Origin: Trochalopteron elliotii
Taxonomy: Eukaryota; Chordata; Aves; Passeriformes; Leiothrichidae
Direction of reading: 5' to 3'
Assembly: GCA_024734555.1 (NCBI GenBank)
Contig: JANPWX010000009.1
Span: 2,547,728-2,611,727 of the forward strand
DNA: 64,000 bases
Positions 1 to 10,600 of this stretch are shown here, in pieces (position 1 is the stretch's first letter; each line of letters opens with the position of its first letter). The notes under the pieces were generated by a model, which did no database searches, had not been told where the DNA came from, and saw nothing but the letters and a program-made list of their open reading frames with translations. Both the position numbers and the translations under genes were made by a program.

Positions 1-1160
1 AAACAGAGTCATTTTCTACAGTCCACCAAATCCTATGGAAAAACCCCCAAATCTGTCCTGAGGGGTGGTAAGGATTGAGGCAGAACACTGCACCAGTTGT
101 GTACTTCTTCATTTTTCCATTACCCTAACATTAAGGGGAGAGACATCTGCAGTCCTTCCTTTCTAACTTACCTCTCACCATGCTCTGTCAACAGGGCCTG
201 TCAGCAGCACACAGGCCATTCATTTCCAGCAGATGCTGGACACAAACACATTCCTTTTGTTCTTAACCCAGCACAATAGGTTAAAACCTTCACCTTCACA
301 TCAGCACTGTTAAAGCAGAATAAATTCTCATGGAAAATATGATATTCAGATGTCCTGACACCTTGAAATAGTTATCAAAGAGCACATCAAATCATTATCC
401 AGCTGCATCTTGATTGTCATTAAATGTGGTTATTATGTTTTTCAGTGAGAAAAGGCTTTTACAGTGGCAAAGACACCTCTCCCAAATCATATTTTGATTA
501 CATGTCATTATAAACTTAAGTAATTATGGTTATTTGAAATGAATGCAAGTGTATATTTTTCAATATTTCAGTTTTGGTTTTAGCCTCACCCTCCAGCTCA
601 CTCTGTTGTAGACTGCTAGAATAAAACTGTTGCAAAGATTTTTTTTTTCATAGCCTTCACAGGTTTTTACTTAATATCATCAGCATCTTTCAAGCAAATG
701 CATAAAGAAGTTGGGACCAGCAACTGTAGCATTTAGACCACCTACAAATCAAAATATTTGAAAAAAATTAAATGAGTCCTCAAACAATATTATCTTTCTT
801 TTTAGCTTATTTTGAAAAAACATATAATTTTTCACCCAACAGGTATTGATAATTCTTATTCCCAAAGTGAATTGCAAAATAAAAATATAATTTTGAAGTT
901 TGGACCAAATTAAGCCATTTGACCTCACAGAACACATCAGTCAATACTATAGAGTGATATTTGTTTCAAATGGAACTTTTACAAGGATTATGCAAATAAA
1001 TAAATTTAAAATTTATATTTATTATGGAAAAAAAAATTTTAGAGATAGTGCTATTTGTAGATTCCATCTCTTTTGCCCAGACACCCAAATGCCTCAGGAA
1101 TCAATGCTCACTGTTTTAGTCTGCTATTGACTGTAAAGAGTTACCCCTGAGTTACGGAAG
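1..1160. other. AT-rich unique sequence, no gene seen
   Basis: The stretch is AT-rich with scattered short open frames on both strands, none with recognisable protein similarity or domain. I see no LINE tail, LTR terminus or long tandem repeat. It is most simply intronic or intergenic DNA. Confidence 0.6.
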
Positions 1161-1640
1161 CATAAATAAAATGTGCTTTAGTGTCCCGCTTTGGTGCTCA
1201 AGGAAAGGAGAAGAAAATGGAAACTCTCCTGGCCCTGGGAATGTGCTGTTTACAGGTTGCATGTCTACTCAAACCTTGGAGAGAGGGATTTGCTTTAATA
1301 CATACAAGGCAGCACTGCTCAGAGCCGCCAGTGACGAGGCAGGAGGATGCAATGATTCTGCCTCTCCTTCAGGGCTGCTTCATGCAGGGTGCCCAGAGGA
1401 GCTCAGCTGGAACCCCTTTTCCTGCTGCCTTTCTGCAGGCTGTGTGGAGCAGCACCATCCAGGGCTGCAGCATGGTCCAGGTCTGCCCCTCTCCCAGCCT
1501 TGCCCCTTGCTGAGCTCTGTGCTGCAGTGGGCCAGGTCTCTGGAGCTTGGCCACAGCAAATTACAGAGGGAGGAGTGACCCAGGATCCTCTGCCTGTCAC
1601 CAGAGAGGAAATCCATGCCCTTCCACAAACCAGAGTCTCT
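1161..1640. other. GC-richer block open in several frames on both strands, origin unknown
   Basis: This block is clearly richer in G and C than its flanks and carries several overlapping open frames on both strands (about 60 to 135 codons). No frame contains a motif I recognise, and predicted peptides are biased to Leu, Ser, Cys, Gln and Pro, as GC-rich non-coding DNA often gives. The text is rich in CTGCAG/GGCTGC words, resembling the U3 part of some bird LTRs, but no TG...CA ends or polyadenylation signal pair could be placed. It may be an old LTR fragment, a regulatory element or part of a non-coding exon. The call is descriptive only. Confidence 0.35.
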
Positions 1641-2342
1641 GCCTCTCACATAATAGGTGGGATCTTTCATCTCTCAGATAAGACAGAAGATTCTTGCTCC
1701 TTGATTCTGAGTTGGGCATATGTGGCCAAAATATCACCCAGCTGCCTCAACATGACAGCAAGCACTGGGCAACACAAAAGTACCTAAAAAAAAAGTTGCA
1801 GTGAACTAACAATTGTATCTTGCTCAGATAAACAGAATTTAAAACCCCTTTCTTTCACTTACCTTTTGGGAACCAGATGCTCAGACAGAAAAAATTATAT
1901 TTTTCTGTGATGGAAGATTGCAGGAATGCCTGAAGAAGATCCCATTGATGTGACCACAGAATTAGCTGCCAGATCCTATCCTTTGCAGAAGGAGGAACCA
2001 TTCTCCTTTCAGAAGGGATTCCATATTTAATGACCATCAAGGCATTGTTGTTGAAAGCAAAATTTAAAAATGGAGTGCTAGGAGTTAAAAGCAATAAAGT
2101 GGAGAAAATGAAAGTATAGAGCCAGTCATTTAGTTCAGGTACGCAACATGTTTATTTCTGATAGCATTTTTATTTCTTTCACTCCTGAAATGCATTTTTA
2201 TAGTATGTGCATAACTCTCTGTGTGCACACTTGTGTGTGATACTGATCAAGGCCTATACCATAAACGGGTTTCCTGCATTTAATTTGACTTACTGAGGAT
2301 TTATGATGGATATGCTGAGATCTTATTTTCCTTCTTCTTTAG

Positions 2343-2404
2343 GACCTGAGACCTATGCAAGAAGCAGCAGCAATGGTTTAATAAGCAGTTGTTCCAGTAC
2401 ACAG
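2343..2404 (+). other. Candidate short exon (splice-flanked open stretch), unproven
   Basis: A pyrimidine-rich acceptor (CCTTCTTCTTTAG, ending at 2342) precedes 62 bases that stay open in one frame (Pro-Glu-Thr-Tyr-Ala-Arg-Ser..., 20 codons after two phase bases). They are followed by a CAG|GTCTGT donor-like junction at 2404/2405. The other two frames contain stops. I do not recognise the peptide. Such acceptor-donor pairs arise by chance many times in 64 kb, so this is only a candidate coding or non-coding exon on the plus strand. Confidence 0.12.
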
Positions 2405-2570
2405 GTCTGTCAGAAAATCCTGTTAAAGCACCATGCCTGTCCTGGTATCATGTGGCCAAGCAAATAGGGATGATATGCTCATAATCACTGAGCCCTTCTC
2501 GTGCCTTCTGATAATTGCGCCTTCATGTGTTTCAGCATCTCTGTAGCAGTGTAAACCAGTGGTTATTAGT

Positions 2571-2592
2571 AAAAAAAAAAAAAAAAAAAAAA
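2571..2592. repeat. Poly(A) run, 22 nt
   Basis: An uninterrupted run of 22 adenines in unique sequence. No element body or target-site duplication was found next to it. Confidence 0.95.
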
Positions 2593-4976
2593 GGCTTGGG
2601 ATTATTTTCTAGAGATTTGTGGCTAGTAGTTTACCTCTGGTGGATATATTTGAATAAAATCATTACTTTACATGATTTTACATGTCAACTAAAATGTGGA
2701 TGAGTGTAAACTAGTTTGTGTAAGTGTATAACTAAAATTTTTCCACTTGCTTTTTAACTCCAACAGTTCAAAAAAAAAGCCAGATAATATTCTTGGTGAA
2801 ATCATATTTTAAAGTGAAGCTAACAGTAGATCAAAAGAGTCTCCAGAGACAAAAAAAAATTGCAAAATATTTTATGTAGAGCTACATATGAGAGAAATGG
2901 TAGTTTTTTGTGGAAAGCTCTAATCTGGATTACTGTTCTATTGTATTCAGCCATAGAGAAATAAAATAAGAGAAGGTAAAAACCAGATTAGCACCTTAAC
3001 ACATTAGAGGCTTGCAACTCTGTGTAACACTGATGAGCTAGAGCCCTTTAAAACTCGCTTTTTTCTTATGTGCTCTTGGGAGAAGGAGTGCAACTGAGTC
3101 AAGTACAAGGCCAGTCCAGCAGCTGGGATGATTATGGTGAAGTTTCCTAGGAAGGTGAAAAGTTTCAGTTTTCTATGGCAATTAAAATGTGTGATACTCT
3201 TTGCAAATACTTCTCTATTCAAAATGGATTTATTTTTCTTAAAGCGCTCTATGTCTTTCTTCCAAGTGCAGTTTTGCAAATACATTGTCCAGAATTTCCT
3301 TCTCTGATCTTAATTATCCATCAGCCAGCTTCCCTCTTATTAATTAGTACTCAAATTTTAGCAGCAGCTTGAACCGGGTCACTGTTCACATGTTGAAACA
3401 ACAGATGCAAAGGGGTTTATGAGTGACAGGATAAAAATTAGGCACCATCTTGGCATGAAGTTTGAGAAAGATGTTAAGAAATATCTCTGCATTTCATATT
3501 GGAATCTATTCTACATCTCGGAGTACTGTATATACTGTACAAATGCTTCATTTTAAGTCTGCCAACATTGCCTCTCCAATTTGTCAATCCCGGAATTCTT
3601 TTTAGTAAGTGCTACAAATGTACGACTCATCATTGTTATTATGTTCCATTAGAACACTTGCCAGTTTTGAGTTCTGTCAGATATACGTGATAGCATTTGA
3701 TGAATCACTGCTGAAATGATCCACTACAAACAACATCCAATTTTTTGGAGTGCTTTCTACCAGTATTGATAAGTATCTGGGGCTTAAATGCAATGCTGCT
3801 TCTACACACTCAATCATATTGCTTGTTGCAAACATTTGGGATGAGTTTGCTATTGACTACTTAATTAATCGTCTTGGCTCATATTTTTTTCTGTCACTCA
3901 AGGATTGTACTAGTCTACTGTTACAACCATACTTTGTTAGAGAAAAGGTGACACGTTCAGTTGCACGGCTGATTTGGTACCCTGTTTCCAACATCAGGGC
4001 GCTACGACTTCAGCAAACCTTCATTTGCACTAGAGGCTTGCATTTCTTTCATTTGTAGGGCATATTCAGCATCTAGGTTGCTGCAGCAGACAGGTCAAGG
4101 CTTTTTAAATATGCACACAAACTCCCTTGAGCGAGTCATCGATCCAGAAAATGTCCTGTAGAGCAAAATCTGCAAAGCAGAATGCCTCACCCTGTAAACA
4201 CACCTCCTCTGATACAGCCTTGTTTAAGTGTTAGGGTAGGGAAAGAATCGAAAAGTTACAGAAAATAGGTGGGGAAGGTACAGTATTGGTAAAACTGGGA
4301 TATCTGTGTATTGTACTTCTCAGTAGAGATGAAATTATTTCAACTAAAAATTGACAGGATTCTTGGAAGGATTTCTATACATCACATAGTCAATCATAAA
4401 AATTTATTTCAGTGGCAAGCAGAAAGCAGTTAGAGCCTGGTAAAATACATACAAAAATGAAGTCAATAAGGAGTTATATTCTAAAATATATTCCAAAAGC
4501 AATGTTTACACCTGGTTGTACTCATAGTTACACAGTCAATACATTTTTTGTCACTTCCTTGTTACTAGGGAAGGTTCTCTTATTTTCAGCTGACTATTTA
4601 CTAATTTATATTAATTTCCCTTCCCTGTGAGACAGAAAAAACCTTAGACCTATGATGTTAATTTACTGTATTACCAATATGCCTAGGAATCCCAGTGAAG
4701 GACCAGTCTCCCAACTGGTGAGGCCCTGTCCACGACCGAGTGAAAAAATGGACTCTGACCTAGAAGACTTACTACCTGAATTTAAGTCAGCATCAGTGCA
4801 AGAATGAAAAGAGGACAGACAAAGGAATCAGCTTCGTTTTCTGTAACAGAGAGGGAGGAACCAATCAAGGGATGAATAAGAATCACTTTTCACTTTTCTT
4901 TGGGAGGCAGACCTTAGAGAGGCAGGAGAACCATGAGAGGTTCAAGAGGTCAAGAAAGATGGCATTTTAAGAGCAC

Positions 4977-5016
4977 GATCAACTGTGCTGAGAGATGATC
5001 AGCTGTGCTGAGAGAC
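4977..5016. repeat. 20-bp tandem duplication
   Basis: Two adjacent 20-bp units of the form GATCARCTGTGCTGAGAGAY differ at two positions. This is a small local duplication with no recognised function. Confidence 0.85.
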
Positions 5017-5205
5017 CCTCAGCTCATACAGAATAAAGACAGACTTAAAATATAAAATACAGAGGCTAACTGCACCGTTTTCTAGTGAGTGTGTTATATC
5101 AGTACTTCTTGAAATATGTTAGGGCTAACAAGTGTAAAAAAATAACGAGATAGCAGCCACATCCAGAAAACTGAGATTTTCCTTAGTATTGGGACTGTGG
5201 GTGGG

Positions 5206-5241
5206 TTGATTATGATGTTGATTATGATATTGATTATGAAA
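5206..5241. repeat. 12-bp tandem triplicate (TTGATTATGATR)
   Basis: Three consecutive 12-bp units, TTGATTATGATG, TTGATTATGATA and TTGATTATGAAA. It is a minisatellite-like patch in otherwise unique DNA. Confidence 0.85.
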
Positions 5242-6929
5242 ACATTTGATAACTTTTCTTGTTTTGAATCCCAGTGCTTTATTTGTACAGCTGAAAATAC
5301 CACATAATGAGATATATTTGAAGTAGATTTTGAGGAAATTACAGATCTCTGTAAAAAACTAAATGCCCTTCTGCCCATTCTTTACTTAAAACAATAAAAT
5401 AAAAGTCTGTGTTAAATCTCTAAGCTGTCTTATTACTTATTCTGTCATTAATTCTTCCTACCACCTATCATTGTGTTTTTTTAAGTAATAAGCCTTCCAT
5501 GAACAATGTCATTTCTTCCACCATTATACTACCTCTTTTCTGGGAAAAAAGCTGTTTAGTTTTCTGCATTGTGGAAGGAATTACTTCTGTTTTAAAGGTG
5601 TTGAACTGACATAAATAAATTTGCCATATATCTGTAGTGCAATTCCTATCAGAATCAGGAACACCTCTTCTGAAAACCATTTTTCCCCCAGTCCCAAGAT
5701 TTAAACCCATAAGCTTTTTGCCTTTTTTTTTCTTTACCAAGTAGTACTCACAATTCTTTTCAAGACCCGTCTAGCAAAAAGTATGAAATAGAAATATAGA
5801 CTGCAATGAAAATTTCTTCAAAGATTCAATAAACCTTTCCCAGTACAGATACCTTAGACAATTAAAATACATCACTAGCATCCCCAAACAGTTCTGCCAG
5901 ATTTTAAAGCTACTACCTCCTGCAATTCAACTTTTAGAAATTTCCCTTCAACAATTAATTCATACCTCCTTTCTCATTTATACACAAGGAGGTATAATTT
6001 TTACTCCTATTTCTTGATATAACTTAGTCATGCTGTGCCATCATCCAAATCACATCTTAAGTGCTGTAGGTTGTTCAAAAAAGAAAACAAAGAGTTCTAA
6101 CCCACTGGAAGAGTGTCTCAAGGCATCCTCTGAAGTTCCTCAGTCATATTTTTTTCCTTTCTCCAAACCCCTTGATGGCTAGGGCTCTCTCAGTGATAAA
6201 TGGCATGTTTAAAACAGGCACAAACTGTGCAGTCACCTAGCAGCCTACCTATCCACAGTCCCATTCAAATGATGTTCCATCTCTCAGCTAAATACTTCTG
6301 ACTTTTACTTGCATCTTTGTCTTCTGCTATTTGTTTTCTCCTATTCCTTGAATCATGTTTTACCCACTTCTATTTTTCCCAATTTTTCCTCATATTTTCT
6401 GGTCTGCTGCCCAACAGCTCATTACTGTTTATGAATCTGTTATGACACAAGTAAATGTGATGTCATCAGTAATGTCAACAATAGAAGCAGCCTTGGAAAT
6501 CAGGATAACTGGACCCTGACTCTGTCTCCAGGTCCAATATAAGCCAAGATGATAGGTCATTCCCTGGGACTTTTGAAATAGCCAGAGCCACCTGACTGTC
6601 GGTTTTGATTTTGTGCACTTTCAGTCAACATGTGCTACGCTTTCTTTCTCCCTTTACCTTTTTCCCTGTGTTTACCAAGACAGACAGCGTTGTTTCAAAT
6701 CCACAGAGACTAATGCACTTTCCGTCTGCTTATAATTATGGCAGGGGGAAGAGGAGCTTTATTAGGTACAACAAGTACAGTGTGAAATATAGCAGAGGTG
6801 TAGGTAAGAGAGCAGCATTTTTGGTAAATGTAGTAATATTGTCAAATCTGCACAAAGTCAAAAGGGTATAGAAGATTGTGGACCATATCTCAGAAAAAAT
6901 CCAGTACTTATATCTAAAGTATCATCTTC

Positions 6930-6934
6930 CCCTG
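6930..6934. repeat. Target-site duplication, left copy (CCCTG)
   Basis: The five bases CCCTG directly precede the TG terminus of the solo LTR and recur directly after its CA terminus at 7617-7621. A 5-bp duplication fits an ERVL-type integrase. Confidence 0.7.
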
Positions 6935-7065
6935 TGTTTTGGTTTAGGGCAAATTTGGGAGGAAATTTTTGAAATGGGGTTCTTTTGAAAAGCAAATCCA
7001 AACAGCCCCTCCCCCCAGCAGGTCTGGGGAAAGAACTCCCTCAAAGAAGAGTGGAAAAAACCCTA

Positions 7066-7071
7066 TTTATT
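7066..7071 (-). promoter_or_regulatory. LTR polyadenylation signal AATAAA (minus strand)
   Basis: AATAAA reads on the minus strand within the solo LTR, at a distance from the LTR 3' end that suits an R-U5 arrangement. It could end minus-strand transcripts started in the LTR or further upstream (to the right). Confidence 0.45.
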
Positions 7072-7104
7072 TAACAAACAAAATGCCCACAAGCATAAAG
7101 AATG

Positions 7105-7135
7105 AATAATAATAATAACAATAATAATAATATGA
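7105..7135. repeat. (AAT)n microsatellite inside the solo LTR
   Basis: An imperfect run of AAT units with one AAC interruption, located near the LTR polyadenylation signal. Confidence 0.8.
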
Positions 7136-7616
7136 AACAATAAAACTTTTCGCTGCTCTGAAGAGAGATGGCAAAACTGAGAGTCCGTGCCAGGAGTTTG
7201 TTTATCAGTCCCAGTCGCTTCAGTGCTGGAAAATGCCGAGTCCCAGCCCGGTGAGCCATGGGTGCAAGATCCCGGTGTTCTTCTGGGTTTTTCAGTCCAG
7301 AGCAGATTTAAACAGTCCCAAAGAAAAAAAAAATAATAAAAAAAAACAGTTCAGGAAAGCTTCTTTGCCTCAGCTAGCTAGACTAACAAAGGAAGAAAAA
7401 AAAAACCTCTCTCTGGCTGCCCTCCGTGCATCTGACAAAGGACAAAAAAAAACCTACACAGTCCCAAGGACTAGAGCAGATTCAGAGGAGTGAGTTTGTT
7501 TCTCAAAACAAACTGCGCGCTTCTTCTTTCCCTGCTCACTCTCAGAACCAGTCTTAAAGGTACAGAACACAGAACAGACGATGTGGGGATACAGGCATCA
7601 TAGTCACCTTAGGACA

Positions 7617-7621
7617 CCCTG
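7617..7621. repeat. Target-site duplication, right copy (CCCTG)
   Basis: This matches the five bases at 6930-6934 exactly, and it directly follows the CA end of the LTR. Confidence 0.7.
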
Positions 7622-10600
7622 GCTTGCATAGCCTGTCAGCATTGTAAAGACTTGACACAGCAGTCCAAATTAGTATTTTGAAAATGGTCTTAATATCCTT
7701 CTGCATCTGACTGAGGTTTTGGCCCTGTCTGCCTGTTTAGCTTTCGCAAGAAAACCTCACAACCTAGAAACACACCTTATGATAGCAAATGACCACTGAT
7801 ACCATCTTGGCAGCAGTAAAACACACAGCAGTTCCCCCTCAGAGTGTGAAAAGATCACATACTTCACCAATACAAGAGCTTCAAAACTTTCATGCACAGA
7901 TAAAAGCATGAAAAAAAATACTCTTTGAGCTAGGTAAAGGAATGATCAAAGTTCCCTGAACATAGAAATGGTTCTGTCATAACCTCAATCTCAGACTGAA
8001 AAGATCTGAAGGTAACAATCACCTGTATCTGCACATGGGTTTACATGGTATGTTCCATACAAATATAGTATCTTCAAAGAACATTGAGCAATAAAGCAGA
8101 GCATTTGAGAACCAGAAAATGTCAATATAGTAGAATTTTTATTGCAAACCATCAGAAGATATAGCTTCTATTAAATAATTCATGCAATAATGAAATAAAT
8201 TGAGGGAGTAAATTGTCTCCAGTAACTTATTAAATACACTGCAAGCAAGTAACCGTATCTTGCCAAAATGTGACCATAATTTAGAATTCTGCCAAAGGGG
8301 ATATATGGAATGTGCCTGGGAAAAAACAAAAACAAAAAAAAGGCAATTGCCACAAAGTCAATAACTACCTTTTTTTTCATATGTTAAAAATGACAAACCA
8401 CAGAAGAATAGGAGTACAGCTATCCAGGAAAAATTTCCATCAGAAGAAGGTTTAGATCTCACCTCCACAAAGAGGAACCAACACCTTGTGAAAGATAAAA
8501 TGAGATGAGAGGTTACCTTCTGAAATCTCAATCTATTGCTAAACTGAGAATAAACAAAGTGCTCTGCCAATTTTATGACACAAAAGAAGGGGAAAAAAAA
8601 TCTAAACCTGAAAGGTAAATTGAAATGTGCTTAATAATTAAGTAGCTGATTGGTGGTGTCTGAATATGATGTACCCTGAAGCCAATGCCTTTCCAACAAC
8701 ATGCTTTACAAACAGACCAGTTTGCAATAAAAATGTATCTTCATCTTTATGTTCCCTTAGATTAATCTTTAAAAATATTAATTTTTTCATTATAGAGCAG
8801 TATTTCATTGAAAAAATCTCAGGTGGGAAAATAGAGTCATGCATAGGGCTTGACTCAGACTAATATTCATCGAGTTTATCACTTATGCAATTTCACTTGT
8901 TCCCGGGGCATTAAGCTGGACACAACTGACATGTTAAAGAATTTTCCAAATTTCTGTACACTGTCTAGAAGTTTAAAGAATCTGTTTCTCTCTCTCTAAC
9001 TATGTCTAATATCCTATAAAATTCCTTGCATAATCAGAGTAGATTGTTTGCTAATTGCAGTATAGTTGCAGTTGCAAAATGTGATGCAGATGAGTGAAAT
9101 ATGGATGATTAAGGTCCATAGACATTTTTTTCTGTTTACAATTTATTTCTTTCAGAGGCAAATACAGAATTCGGACATTTAAAGTAATAGATGGGACAAA
9201 TAATCTTCCCTATCTTCAAATGCCAAAGACCAAAATAACTACAAAAAATCCTCAAAAAATTTGAATTGGTTGGAAAAATATCTAATGTGTTGTATGCTTT
9301 GAGATTGAAACTTTATCACACTATATTTCCTTTTACACCACTTGTGTTCAGCATTGCAGTAATCTTACTTTAAAGAATTCAAAGTTTGTAGCAATGACAT
9401 TCTTCAGCAGTCAGGAAATAGGGAACAGTCTATTTCAAGAAAGAAAGGCACAGGAAGAATTAACTGTATTTAACTGAATTCTATTATTAGCCAGTTTATC
9501 ACATTTAGAGAAGACGTTGGCAATTCCCAACCTGTAAGACACAAATAGAGCAGGCTAATTTATTTATATTTTGGGGAAAGGAATTCATTCTTTTTCTGGG
9601 TCTGAACCACACACAAATGAGGATTATGTTTAATTAATAGTTTCTATCAAAAACAATTTTAAAAATTCCTATGTCAGAAAGGTTCACCTCAATATTTCTC
9701 AAATTTCTAAAACCTTTGGATTCACAGGCTAAGAATTGGATGTCTATTTTGGTGCAAAGCAAGGGAGGGAAAGGATCTTTTCTTTTCACCCTTTTCACCC
9801 ACTGCTTCAGGGATGAAAAAATGGCTGCTTTACCTCCCTCGGTGTGAATATATCCAGAAGTTTTAAAGCAAATCATTACTGTCTTTTTAATCCATTGACT
9901 ATTTTGAAGATATTCAAAGCAGAAAACTTCAATACAGTACCTGCAGTGAGGAAGATCTCGGTATAAGTCTCTTCCATCTCAAGTGTGTGTCCTGAGTATT
10001 TGTAAAGAGCTGAATTATGATAGCACTTGGAGTCAAGTGTTAAATTTTGCCTTACTAAGATTAAGTACAATGGATAAACTTTGGCAGATGTATTAAAATT
10101 TCAGTAGCACCAGTAAACTGAAAAAGCCTAAAAAATGCAAATGAGTAGAAGTACAAATACATTTGATATATCATGATTATAAGCAAAATTAATTTGTTTA
10201 TTAAATCTTCTTTTATACTCTGCCAGATTTCTATAATTGAAGAACTACTCTCATACTCATGTAGTTGTTTAAATCCTTTCTTAAACTCAGGCATTTAATT
10301 TAAAATCATAGAAATTGTGTAATCCACAATTTATACTTAAAAAGAAATTATTTTCTGTGGACTTGTCTGAGCTGAAATGTAGATGATTAGCTTGAAATTA
10401 ATAATATTATAATGTAAAGGTAATATATTTTTATTGTTATAATGTGTTTCTTCAGCAACAGCTGTTACTTGCTAAGTCAGCATCTCTCAAGCAAATTAAA
10501 AGGTTTTATTAATCAGAATACTATTTACGATTGAGTTCCATTATGCCTTTATGCACAAGTGATAATTTCTACAGTGAAAAAATAAATGTTTGTTATCTTC

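Larger units (their letters stand above)
1641..6929. other. AT-rich unique sequence, no gene recognised
   Basis: There are only short open frames without recognisable similarity. Within the stretch lie a 22-nt A run, a 12-bp tandem triplicate and one splice-flanked open stretch, each listed separately. There is no CR1 tail or LTR terminus. Likely intronic or intergenic. Confidence 0.55.
6935..7616 (-). mobile_element. Complete solo LTR of an avian endogenous retrovirus (ERVL-like)
   Basis: This is a 682-bp element. Read on the minus strand it starts TGTCCTAAGGTGACTATGATG and ends ...CCCTAAACCAAAACA, giving the canonical TG...CA ends, and it is flanked by a 5-bp CCCTG duplication. I recognise both terminal sequences from bird genome LTRs. 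An AATAAA signal lies on the minus strand at 7066-7071, about 130 bp before the 3' end, and a weak TTTAAG TATA-like box lies near 7553-7558. No gag, pol or env sequence is adjacent, so it is a solo LTR left by LTR-LTR recombination. The open frames inside it (7071-7259 minus, 7233-7493 plus) are not genes. The ERVL assignment rests on the duplication length and on memory of the family. Confidence 0.8.
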
